Assembly: GCA_949372875.1 (NCBI GenBank)
Contig: CASIAW010000006.1
Location: forward strand, 1 to 64,000
Direction: 5' to 3'
Length of the DNA: 64,000 nt
Origin: Candidatus Poseidoniaceae archaeon
Lineage (GTDB): Archaea > Thermoplasmatota > Poseidoniia > Poseidoniales > Poseidoniaceae
The translations under genes were made by a program, and so were the position numbers. Position 1 is the stretch's first letter. Each line of letters opens with the position of its first letter. This document shows positions 40,594 through 48,982 of the stretch, one piece after another. Below the pieces are notes generated by a model, which saw only the letters and a program-made list of their open reading frames with translations, did not search any database and had not been told where the DNA came from.

Positions 40594-43281
40594 ATGGTGA
40601 CGTACTCAGGAGACATCGGGGTTGTCAGTGGACGCTACCATTCGGTCGAAGCAAACAAGGACAAGGGCACACCGGAAAAAACAGTCTTGGAGATATTTGG
40701 CCGCAGTAAAACTGGTGAATCAGTTTGCTTACTCGTGTCAGGGCTTCAACCTTCATTTGAGATCACTCCACTTAGTGCTTGGAGCGAGGAAATGGAAGTT
40801 AGTGATTTCATACGGGACCGGATTAAAACCGTTGAAAGCATGAACGATGTTGTTGAAGTGACTGGACCTGTTATCAAACTCACAGATTTAGGAAAAAGAC
40901 CAGTATGGTCTGTCACGGCTCGTCAACCCTTCCTTGTCCCCAATTTGCGAAAAACACTCTCGAAGCAATCATGGCAAATCTATTCAGGAGACATTCCTTT
41001 CTTCAATCGTTTCTTTCTCGACTATGACTTAGGTATGCATGTTTCAGTTGAAGGTACGGTTGTAGACCGGCGAAATGAACCGAATGACAATCTGGAGCGA
41101 ACCCACGCCGTCATTCAAGCAGGTGGTTCCGGCCGTTACGCAGTTGATGTAACGGTCGCTTGTGATGTTACTCAAATTCGAGACTGCGAGCCGTTTCCAG
41201 CTCCTTTCAAAGTATTCTCTTTTGATTTGGAAACCAGTATTGAACATGAAACGATACTGTGTGCTGCAGCTTGGGTTGAAGACATGGGAACTGGTGCCCG
41301 TCAAGAGTATTCTTTCAAGGGTGATGAACTCAGTATCATGGAAAATTTAACGCTGGTTGTTCGAAGTATGGACCCCGATATCATCACGGGTTACAACATC
41401 GATAATTTCGATCTACCTCGTCTTAACGACCGGATGCAAGCACAAGCCAAATCCAAGGAATGGCGAAAGCGGGCTCAATTGTTTGGTTGGGGCCGAGTTG
41501 AGCAAAGTGAATCAGAATCCCGTCGTACTCGTCATGGATTATTCCCTCGCCGCCAATCGACTCGCGCTTGGAACGTGGCAGGAAGAAGCGTTGTTGATGC
41601 TTGGTGGCAAGCACGAATGGCCTTACGTCCACAACGAGAAACACTCTCATTCATCAGCAACTTACTGTTTCCTGATGATGCCGAGAAGCATAAAATGGAT
41701 GTTGATGCATCGAAAATGGATATGGAATGGGCGAATCGGCCTGAAGAAGTCATGGAATATTGTATCCGTGATGCAGCGTTACCACTGGATATTCTCAATG
41801 CCCTGCAGGTGATTCGTCGAAAAGAGGCAGTTGCAGCAGTTGCCAAAGTTTCGTTTGACACAGCAGCCATAGGAAGTACGAGCCAACTGGTTGATTCTTT
41901 GGTCATCCGCCTAGCTGATTCGGAAAACGTCGCTGTGCCTTTGACAGGTTCGGCTGAAGCCAAAGAAGGCCAAATTACTGGAGGCTATGTTCACGAAGTC
42001 GATGCTGGCTTGCATCCATGGATTGCCGTACTTGACTTCAAGAGCATGTATCCTTCGATAATGATCGGCCAAAACATCTGCTATACCACCAGAATTGACC
42101 CTGCTCAACCAGACCAACCCAAAGAAGGTGAGCCTGTGCATACTGCGCCAACGGGGGCTCGTTTCCGCCATCAATCGGTTCGTAAAGGCCTTGTTCCGCT
42201 CCTTTTAGAGGATTTAATGGAACAAAGAGATGTCCACAAGGGCGCACTGGCTGCTGCTAAAGTAGAAGGTGATGTTATCAAACAGTCGTTCCATGATTCA
42301 ATGCAATATGCGGTGAAGATTCTAATGAATACCTTCTATGGTGTCTTTGCGAGCGGATTTTATCGTTTCACGCACCGAGACCTCGGCTCGTCCATTACCG
42401 CATGGGCCAGGCACAATATCAAAGCCATCATTGCTCAGTTAGAGGAGGAAGGCCACGGAGTTGTATATTCAGATACAGATTCTATTTTCGTTCGCTCACC
42501 AGTTGATCAACAGTCCCCATCCTCCCTTCGAGAGGACGAGATTCTCGCAGCAAAAAACGGTGAGAAGGAAGCGGTTGAAAAGATTAAACGATGGGAGTCT
42601 GCCAAGCAGTCTATGATTGATTTTGGTCTTGAAATAGCGCAACGATACAGTCGTGATTCCGCAGTTTTAGAATTTGAAAAAGGACTCTCAGTCTTCTTTA
42701 GCCATGGGGCGAAAAAGCGTTACGTTGGACAAGTCGTATGGCCTGCTGAAGAAATGCTTATTCGCGGCTACGAGACACAACGAACGGATTCCTTCAACTA
42801 CCTCACTCACACGATGAAGCGGATGTTCCGCCATGCTTTGGCCGATGAAGGCGATGCGTTAATCCAATACGCTCTCTCTCGAGTACAAGCCGTTAAGAAT
42901 TCTCAAGTCGACGCTTCAGAACTCATTCTTGCCAAATCGTGTAAAGGACGTGTTGGTTCAAACGGCGATATTGATTTCACCAAAGATTATGCCAATCCAG
43001 ACAGTATGGCGCAAGTCCGTGTAGCAAAAGCGAGAATCGACCTCGGACTTGGCTTTACCTCGGGCATGAAGGTATCCTACATTGTCAGTGATGCATCTCA
43101 GCGACCAATGCGAGTAGAGCCATGGCTTGAGAACGAAGAGAACGGCGGCATTTCAACATATGATGGTCAGTTTTACGCTGAACGTTTAGCAGCAGCATTG
43201 GGAAGAATTACAGAGGCTTTTGACTGGACTGCAAAGGATTTGGTCTCTGGGAATAAGCAAACTTCACTTTTTTCCTTCTAA
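40594..43281 (+). CDS. polB: Family B DNA polymerase
   Basis: An 895-residue replicative-type polymerase. The 3'-5' exonuclease has Exo I FSFDLETS near residue 208, Exo II ITGYNIDNFDLPRL and Exo III YCIRDAALPLDI. Polymerase motif A is DFKSMYPSI at 481-489, motif B is NTFYGVFASGFYRF, and motif C is YSDTDS at about 625-630. All catalytic acids are present. No intein interrupts it. The N-terminal domain should carry the uracil-sensing pocket in archaeal fashion, but I cannot judge that from sequence. It is followed after 28 bases by a lipoprotein gene. Confidence 0.96.
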   Translation: MVTYSGDIGVVSGRYHSVEANKDKGTPEKTVLEIFGRSKTGESVCLLVSGLQPSFEITPLSAWSEEMEVSDFIRDRIKTVESMNDVVEVTGPVIKLTDLGKRPVWSVTARQPFLVPNLRKTLSKQSWQIYSGDIPFFNRFFLDYDLGMHVSVEGTVVDRRNEPNDNLERTHAVIQAGGSGRYAVDVTVACDVTQIRDCEPFPAPFKVFSFDLETSIEHETILCAAAWVEDMGTGARQEYSFKGDELSIMENLTLVVRSMDPDIITGYNIDNFDLPRLNDRMQAQAKSKEWRKRAQLFGWGRVEQSESESRRTRHGLFPRRQSTRAWNVAGRSVVDAWWQARMALRPQRETLSFISNLLFPDDAEKHKMDVDASKMDMEWANRPEEVMEYCIRDAALPLDILNALQVIRRKEAVAAVAKVSFDTAAIGSTSQLVDSLVIRLADSENVAVPLTGSAEAKEGQITGGYVHEVDAGLHPWIAVLDFKSMYPSIMIGQNICYTTRIDPAQPDQPKEGEPVHTAPTGARFRHQSVRKGLVPLLLEDLMEQRDVHKGALAAAKVEGDVIKQSFHDSMQYAVKILMNTFYGVFASGFYRFTHRDLGSSITAWARHNIKAIIAQLEEEGHGVVYSDTDSIFVRSPVDQQSPSSLREDEILAAKNGEKEAVEKIKRWESAKQSMIDFGLEIAQRYSRDSAVLEFEKGLSVFFSHGAKKRYVGQVVWPAEEMLIRGYETQRTDSFNYLTHTMKRMFRHALADEGDALIQYALSRVQAVKNSQVDASELILAKSCKGRVGSNGDIDFTKDYANPDSMAQVRVAKARIDLGLGFTSGMKVSYIVSDASQRPMRVEPWLENEENGGISTYDGQFYAERLAAALGRITEAFDWTAKDLVSGNKQTSLFSF

Positions 43282-43309
43282 TTTGACTGAAAAGAAGGAA
43301 GGCCTTTTG

Positions 43310-44524
43310 ATGAAGTTGCCCCCAACTGCATCTATGAAGTCGGCTTCTATGCCCGTTCTCCTCGCATCTTTGATGGTCCTTTCCAGCCTCGCTGGTTGTA
43401 TTTTCGATGACAGTGATAGTGGCTCAAATGGCGAGGTATTGGCTGTTTTTAATTACTCACCCTCGTCAAATATCCGCACCGGAGATGTGATTGTTTTTGA
43501 TGGCGCTAGTTCGACTCCAAGCAATGGCCTAACTTATCGATGGGACTTCGATGCCGACGGTTCCATTGATGAAACCGGCCGAACAGCGGAATGGCAATAC
43601 GATACAGCGGGTATGAAAACAGTAGAATTGACCGTTTCCGATGGCACAAAATCTTCTTCTCAAACAAAGGATGTCACCATTGCTGATGCAACTGCCCAGC
43701 CTCCTGCTGCTGAGATTGCTCAGTATGCAGATGATGAAGACTGCTCAAATGAAGACATTGATGAAAGCACCCACATTGTTCTTTGGATTTGTGAAATGGA
43801 CAAGTCAATGACGGACCGAGACATTTCCGCAACGACAACCGTCACCTTAGACGCAACTCCTTCCGAAGCAGGCGACTCAAGCCAATACATCACTGAATGG
43901 AATTGGGATATGGACCCTGAGACGGACAAAGACAATGATGGTGATGCTGAAAATGATGTTGATTTCTCTGGTGAAACAATTGATTGGTCGAACGTAGAAC
44001 CCGGTGAATATGAAATCAATCTCAATATCTTAAACAGTGCTGGAATGACCGATTCTGATTCCATCAAAGTCTTCGTGAACTACGCTGGGCAGTGGTCTGA
44101 CTTTGAAATGGGCGGAAACAATTCAAATAATGCGCAAACTCTTGACTTTGACATGACGGTCTTTTACGACAAAGACAAAGGCAATACGATTCGAAAAGCC
44201 GTTGGCGAACTCACTTATCCGCAACAAGACGATGATTGCACTTCACTTCCAGGGAGTTCGAATTGCAGAGCCAAACTTGACATCTATGCGTTTAACGAAG
44301 AAGATGAAGAGGCTACAAATACCTCTGAAAAAGGACTTGACCAACGAACTGACGGTGATTGTGATGAAGAAAACAATGATTGCGTTCATTTGACTTTGAG
44401 TTCATACATGTTTACCGATACTGAATCAACCTACGGAGACGGAGATTGGGTTTTCCAACTCCGAAATGAAATGGTCAATGATTTACAAGTTGAATCTTTT
44501 GTGATCCGATTGCATTATCGGTGA
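43310..44524 (+). CDS. Secreted lipoprotein with PKD domain
   Basis: About 404 residues. The N-terminus carries a lipobox LASLMVLSSLAGC ending at Cys, indicating a lipid-anchored surface protein. An Asp/Ser linker leads to a PKD domain (about 45-125) with FDGASSTPSNGLTYRWDFDADG and VELTVSDG. A second PKD-like region contains YITEWNWDMDP and PGEYEINLNILNSAG. A C-terminal beta domain resembles proprotein-convertase P or CARDB-like folds but is not assigned. The start at 43310 lies 28 bases after the polB stop. Likely an adhesion or surface-layer component. Confidence 0.8.
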   Translation: MKLPPTASMKSASMPVLLASLMVLSSLAGCIFDDSDSGSNGEVLAVFNYSPSSNIRTGDVIVFDGASSTPSNGLTYRWDFDADGSIDETGRTAEWQYDTAGMKTVELTVSDGTKSSSQTKDVTIADATAQPPAAEIAQYADDEDCSNEDIDESTHIVLWICEMDKSMTDRDISATTTVTLDATPSEAGDSSQYITEWNWDMDPETDKDNDGDAENDVDFSGETIDWSNVEPGEYEINLNILNSAGMTDSDSIKVFVNYAGQWSDFEMGGNNSNNAQTLDFDMTVFYDKDKGNTIRKAVGELTYPQQDDDCTSLPGSSNCRAKLDIYAFNEEDEEATNTSEKGLDQRTDGDCDEENNDCVHLTLSSYMFTDTESTYGDGDWVFQLRNEMVNDLQVESFVIRLHYR

Positions 44525-44545
44525 GCACGATTCTTATGAGACATG

Positions 44546-44557
44546 TTTAAAATTATA
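44546..44557 (+). promoter_or_regulatory. TATA-like element before pyruvate kinase
   Basis: TTTAAAATTATA, the most A/T-rich stretch of the 49-base gap, lies about 17-28 bases before the ATG at 44574. A weak GAGGGT purine run at 44563-44568 could act as a ribosome-binding site. Confidence 0.4.
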
Positions 44558-44573
44558 CTGACGAGGGTAAACC

Positions 44574-46025
44574 ATGCGCCGAACACGAATCGTAGCAACC
44601 ATCGGGCCTGCTTGTGACGACGAAGCAACCTTGCTTTCTCTTCTCCAGGCAGGGGTCAATGTTTGCAGGCTTAATTACTCACACGGTGCACCTGAAGAGA
44701 AAACTCCGTTGTATGAACGCATTCGTTCTTTGGAGGCGACCCTCGGGCGTCCAACATGCATTCTCGCGGACCTGCCGGGCCCGAAACTACGACTTGGCCG
44801 ATTCCCTGGCGTTGTTGTTCTTGAACGAGGTGCATCAATCAAACTTCATTGTGGACAGCATTCGATGCCAAATGCAGACGTCGGTAATATTCCGGTTGAG
44901 TATGATGGATTGTCTGCTGAACTGAATGATGGCGACCCTGTATTGATTGCAGACGGCCTCATTCGACTCAAAGTCGTTCATTCACCTCGAGAGCTTAGCG
45001 GTGTTGTCGATTGTATTGTCGAAGACGGTGGTGTTCTAAGCGAACGAAAAGGCGTCAATGTCCCAGGCACGATGGTTGACTTACCAGCCATAGGCCCGAA
45101 TGATGAAGCGGCTCTTGCCCATGCTCTGAAAGCCGGAGCAGATTACATTGCAGTGAGTTATGTCCGGACTGCAAAAGACCTTGAGCCCGCTCAAAAAGCA
45201 GTACGTGATGCTGGTCTTCACGTCCCTTTGATTGCAAAAATAGAGCACCCAGTGGCTCTTGAGCATCTTGAAGAAATTCTCAATTCAGCAGACGCAGTTA
45301 TGGTTGCACGTGGCGACTTAGGTGTGGAAATCCCTCTCGAAGATGTTCCAGAAGCGCAACAACGCATCATCGACGGTGCGCTCACCCGTGGAAAAATAGT
45401 CATCGTAGCTACACAAATGCTGGAATCAATGACACTTCAGCCGCGTCCTACACGTGCTGAAGTAAGTGACGTTTCAGGCGCCATTCGTCACGGAGCAACT
45501 GCAGTGATGCTTTCTGGTGAAACCGCATTGGGGAAATATCCACTTGCTGCGGTTGAGACAATGGCAAAGATTGCTGTTGCCAGCGAAAAAGGATTGAACT
45601 CTTCGGATCAACGCCCAAGTGGTCTCGCGCGCTTTGTTTCAACACGTTCAGTAGCTCATGCTGGTGTGGAATTGGCGAAAATTTCCAAAGCCAAGCGAAT
45701 TGTAGTTGCTACTCAACATGGAAATGCTGCTCGATTGGTTGCAGGTTATTGTCCAGGGATTCCTGTAACAGCAATCAGTAATCGAATACGTGCTATGCGG
45801 CGCCTCCAACTTATTCCCGGCATTGAAGGCCTCATGGTTGAAGAATTCGACCGAGGGTCGCAGACAATGCAAGCCTCCCTCCATGCTCTCATGGATGCAG
45901 GAACGATTGGCGTTGGTGATCGAATCGTTGCCATTTCAGGGAGTCCAAAAGCCATATCAGGTGCTACCAGTACAATTCGTCTGTACAAAATTGCCGAGGA
46001 TGGCTCTATTCACGGTGCAGAATGA
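44574..46025 (+). CDS. pyk: Pyruvate kinase
   Basis: A 483-residue enzyme that makes pyruvate and ATP from phosphoenolpyruvate and ADP. Motifs seen: RIVATIGPACDDE, VCRLNYSHG, ADLPGPKLRLG, IAKIEHPVALEHL with the catalytic Lys, MVARGDLGVEIP, and ATQMLESMTLQPRPTRAE with substrate and metal contacts. The C-terminal allosteric domain is present but shortish. It is the second lower-glycolysis gene of the window after enolase. A very short ORF follows but is not convincing as a gene. Confidence 0.95.
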   Translation: MRRTRIVATIGPACDDEATLLSLLQAGVNVCRLNYSHGAPEEKTPLYERIRSLEATLGRPTCILADLPGPKLRLGRFPGVVVLERGASIKLHCGQHSMPNADVGNIPVEYDGLSAELNDGDPVLIADGLIRLKVVHSPRELSGVVDCIVEDGGVLSERKGVNVPGTMVDLPAIGPNDEAALAHALKAGADYIAVSYVRTAKDLEPAQKAVRDAGLHVPLIAKIEHPVALEHLEEILNSADAVMVARGDLGVEIPLEDVPEAQQRIIDGALTRGKIVIVATQMLESMTLQPRPTRAEVSDVSGAIRHGATAVMLSGETALGKYPLAAVETMAKIAVASEKGLNSSDQRPSGLARFVSTRSVAHAGVELAKISKAKRIVVATQHGNAARLVAGYCPGIPVTAISNRIRAMRRLQLIPGIEGLMVEEFDRGSQTMQASLHALMDAGTIGVGDRIVAISGSPKAISGATSTIRLYKIAEDGSIHGAE

Positions 46026-46126
46026 AACATATCGCCAAATCACGGATATTTCTACCCTCCAAACGAATAAAGAGGCAACAGCGCCATCTTTTTTCTTAAT
46101 TGGTCATGGGTTGGCGCGTCGTGCTT

Positions 46127-46165
46127 TTCAAATAGGGGTGGTTGTTCGGATGGAACGCTAAGGAG
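46127..46165 (+). promoter_or_regulatory. Promoter and Shine-Dalgarno of EF-1 alpha
   Basis: A TATA-like TTTTCAAATA stretch begins at 46125. A clear purine-rich AAGGAG at 46160-46165 ends 8 bases before the ATG at 46174. Unlike the leaderless candidates in this window, this gene has a leader with a strong ribosome-binding site. Confidence 0.5.
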
Positions 46166-46173
46166 TAATTACC

Positions 46174-47463
46174 ATGGGAAGTCAATGGGAAGATAAGAGC
46201 AAGCCTCACCTAAACATCGTGTTCATCGGACACGTTGATCACGGAAAATCAACAACTGTCGGACGTCTATTACTAGACTCTGGTCATATCGAAGGACACG
46301 TTATTGAAAAGAACGAAAAACTCGCTGCTGAATCTGGTAAAGCCGGTTTCGGACTTGCGTATGTTATGGACGGACTCAAAGAAGAGCGCGAACGTGGTAT
46401 TACCATCGACGTTGCTCACAAAGAGTTCTTCACTCCTAACTACTACTGGACTGTCATTGACGCTCCAGGTCACCGAGATTTCGTCAAGAACATGATTACT
46501 GGTGCTTCACAAGCTGACGCAGCGGTTCTTCTCTGTGCTGCTAACGACGGTGTCAACGCTCAAACCAAGGAACACGCTTTCCTTGCAAAGGTGCTTGGTG
46601 TCAAGCAAATCATCGTTCACGTCAACAAAATGGATATTTCCGGTGTTGACTGGTCCGAAGACAAGTATAAGGCTGCATGTGCAGAAGTTGGAAACCTCCT
46701 CAAAATGGCTGGATTCAAGCCGGATGACATCCCTATGATTCCTGCCTCTTCATTGAATGGCGACAACGTCTTCAACAAGTCTGACAAGTGCCCGTGGTAT
46801 AACGGTCCTACACTTTTCGAAGCTATCGACAAAATCACAATGCCAAACAAGCCAATCAACAAGCCTCTTCGTTTGCCAATTCAGGATGTCTACAAGATCT
46901 CCGGTATCGGAACAGTGCCAGTCGGTAAGATTGAAACTGGAACTTTGAATGTTGGAAAGACTGTAATCTTCAATCCATCACAAAAGTCTGCTGAAGTCAA
47001 GTCGATTGAAATGCACCACACTATGGTTCCTAAAGCAGAACCTGGTGACAACGTTGGTTTCAACGTTCGTGGTCTCGCTCAAGTCGACATCCGCCGTGGT
47101 GACGTTGCTGGATACGCTGACAGCGAACCAATGTTCGTTCGTCACGACGAAACATTCGTTGGACAAATCCAACTTATGGACATTCCAAAGGCAGTCTCCG
47201 TCGGATACACACCTGTATTCCACGCACACACCGCTCAAGTTGCAGTTCGTTTCCTCGAACTTCTTGAGAAGACCAACAAATCTGGTAAGGAAGCAAACCC
47301 GTCTTTCCTCAAGACTGGTGACGCTTGTCTCATCCGTTTCCAACCAAACAAGCCTATGGCAATTGAGCAAATGGACACGTTCCCTGAACTCTCTCGCTTC
47401 GCTATCCGTGACATGGGTAAGACCGTCGCAGCTGGCGTTTGTTTGAAGATTGACAAGAAGTGA
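46174..47463 (+). CDS. tuf: Translation elongation factor 1-alpha
   Basis: A 429-residue archaeal EF-1 alpha delivering aminoacyl-tRNA to the ribosome. The G1 loop GHVDHGKS lies at 19-26, switch II is DAPGHRDFVKNM, and the base-recognition motif is VNKMD. Domain II carries PVGKIETGTLNVGKT and domain III the end GKTVAAGVC. The Lys-rich insert and the KPHLNIVFIGH start are archaeal/eukaryal. It is followed after 39 bases by ribosomal protein S10 on the same strand, the conserved archaeal pair. Confidence 0.98.
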   Translation: MGSQWEDKSKPHLNIVFIGHVDHGKSTTVGRLLLDSGHIEGHVIEKNEKLAAESGKAGFGLAYVMDGLKEERERGITIDVAHKEFFTPNYYWTVIDAPGHRDFVKNMITGASQADAAVLLCAANDGVNAQTKEHAFLAKVLGVKQIIVHVNKMDISGVDWSEDKYKAACAEVGNLLKMAGFKPDDIPMIPASSLNGDNVFNKSDKCPWYNGPTLFEAIDKITMPNKPINKPLRLPIQDVYKISGIGTVPVGKIETGTLNVGKTVIFNPSQKSAEVKSIEMHHTMVPKAEPGDNVGFNVRGLAQVDIRRGDVAGYADSEPMFVRHDETFVGQIQLMDIPKAVSVGYTPVFHAHTAQVAVRFLELLEKTNKSGKEANPSFLKTGDACLIRFQPNKPMAIEQMDTFPELSRFAIRDMGKTVAAGVCLKIDKK

Positions 47464-47502
47464 ATTTCACTCTAATATCTGAAGGAATCGGAAGGAATCA
47501 CT

Positions 47503-47832
47503 ATGGCAGCAGTAACGATCATCAAACTCACGGGCCAAAACCACAGTGATATCGACGCCGTTGCAAAGCAAATCAAAACCATCTGTGATACTGGTGGAAT
47601 CTCCCTACGAGGACCGATTCCATTGCCAACTCGACATTTGGTAGTCCCTGTTCGCAAAGCACCTGATGGTGAAGGCGTCGAAACATACGACCATTGGGAA
47701 CTTCGTGTTCACAAGCGTTTGTTGGAAATGGATATTACCTCTGGAAAGGGCGAATCTGCTCTTCGCCAAGTGACCCGTATTCAGATTCCAGATACCGTGA
47801 GCATTGAACTTTCAATGCGCTCTGTCAACTGA
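47503..47832 (+). CDS. rps10: 30S ribosomal protein S10
   Basis: A 109-residue small-subunit protein. The signature RGPIPLPTRHLVVPVRKAPDG and YDHWELRVHKRLLEM (residues about 66-80) is archaeal uS10; the end VSIELSMRS is also typical. A duplicated GAAGGAATC run (47481-47499) contains the Shine-Dalgarno, 7 bases before the ATG. Probably co-transcribed with EF-1 alpha. An inverted repeat lies just after the stop. Confidence 0.97.
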   Translation: MAAVTIIKLTGQNHSDIDAVAKQIKTICDTGGISLRGPIPLPTRHLVVPVRKAPDGEGVETYDHWELRVHKRLLEMDITSGKGESALRQVTRIQIPDTVSIELSMRSVN

Positions 47833-47834
47833 TT

Positions 47835-47852
47835 GAACAACGTATATTGTTC
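47835..47852. terminator. Inverted repeat between S10 and GINS
   Basis: GAACAA and TTGTTC are separated by six bases (CGTATA) just after the S10 stop, in the gap between two convergent genes. It could form a small hairpin marking the end of the EF-1 alpha/S10 transcript. No extended T-run follows, so the terminator call is tentative. Confidence 0.35.
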
Positions 47853-47881
47853 GCCTCAATAACAAACGGCCGAAAGGCTAC

Positions 47882-48904
47882 TTAGAGCGAGGCCGCTTCT
47901 GCTACGCCAGAATCAATCAACCAACTTGCTGTCTCAGCATCTACAAAGTGAATGTCACCTTCTTCGAGAGTAAGTTCTTCACCACTCTTGGTAGCAATGG
48001 GTTCTGGACTTGCCATGAGAACACGTATTCGCTCGAGTTCAGGCTCACTTGACGAGATATCTTCCACAGCCAGCTTTTCAACCGGCGTTTCCATCTCAAA
48101 CATTTCAATTGTTGATGGAGATTTTTTAGAAGGTGCTAATTCAAGAGCTGCAGCATGTTTCTCACTCCCCTCTTCACTTGGATTGACAATGACTGGAGTA
48201 ACAGGCTCCTTAACGGGGATATTTTCGCCTAAATCAGCGTGAATATATTCATCTAAGTCTGGCCATTCTTCATCGATGAAGCGTTCTTCATCATCACCAG
48301 ATGCTTCTAATGCTTCAACGGGTGGTTCCCGATCTTCAAAGGCGAGATCTGGGGGTGCTGAACCGGTGAGATTTGAATCGACAAAGGAATCGAGTTGAAC
48401 GGTCCCAGGCGCATGACGTGTTTGGTTTTGGGATGTTTCACCAGCAATTCCATTCTGCATTGAATTCCAATCGACTTCCATCTTGAATCGATCAATTTGA
48501 ACCTGCATCATATGGTAAATGGCTTTCTCAGCAGGGTCATGACGTTGCCAATCAAGTGCAGGTAAATCTTGAGTAGTACCAGGTTGAGTTGATGTTCGAA
48601 GAGATTGTGAGGAAACATGTTGCATCATTGCTACTAAACGCTTCCTTGCTAATTCTGATGCGATAAGCCGAATATTCGCCTGCCTTTTTTGGAGATTTTG
48701 AAGGCGCATACCCGTCATACCCTTCATCAACATACTCTGAATTTCAGAGTCTAAGCTTCTCAATAATTGATGGACCATACCCCAGAAGTCCTGACGAGGC
48801 AGTGGGACGGGTACATGTCGATTAATTTGTAACCTGTGCGTCGCAAATAATTGCTCTTCGATCTCGCGCGACTGAGCACTGTCAAGGTCGCCGAGGTTCG
48901 ACAT
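47882..48904 (-). CDS. GINS-complex subunit (Gins51-like) with long acidic linker
   Basis: A 340-residue protein. The N-terminal helical A domain (about 1-165) has LQINRHVPVPLP, LQNLQKRQANIRLIASELAR and ALDWQRHDPAEKAIYHM, as in GINS proteins that bridge MCM and Cdc45/GAN. The C-terminal residues about 291-340 form the small B domain: IRVLMASPEPIATKSGEEL then EEGDIHFVDAETASWLIDSG. Between them lies an unusual, low-complexity acidic linker of about 120 residues (EEWPDLDEYIHADLG). It is a replisome part, on the same strand as no close neighbour, convergent with S10. Confidence 0.75.
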   Translation of the reverse strand: MSNLGDLDSAQSREIEEQLFATHRLQINRHVPVPLPRQDFWGMVHQLLRSLDSEIQSMLMKGMTGMRLQNLQKRQANIRLIASELARKRLVAMMQHVSSQSLRTSTQPGTTQDLPALDWQRHDPAEKAIYHMMQVQIDRFKMEVDWNSMQNGIAGETSQNQTRHAPGTVQLDSFVDSNLTGSAPPDLAFEDREPPVEALEASGDDEERFIDEEWPDLDEYIHADLGENIPVKEPVTPVIVNPSEEGSEKHAAALELAPSKKSPSTIEMFEMETPVEKLAVEDISSSEPELERIRVLMASPEPIATKSGEELTLEEGDIHFVDAETASWLIDSGVAEAASL

Positions 48905-48982
48905 CGTTCACTCCTATGGCCGACATACTTTGAACCCTTCACAGGTGTTTTATCAAACATGGAGCGCGCTTATTGATAATCC

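Noticed and set aside
46022..46099. Short 25-codon frame overlapping the pyk stop
   Set aside because: Very short, basic, no conserved pattern and no convincing ribosome-binding site; likely untranslated leader before EF-1 alpha.
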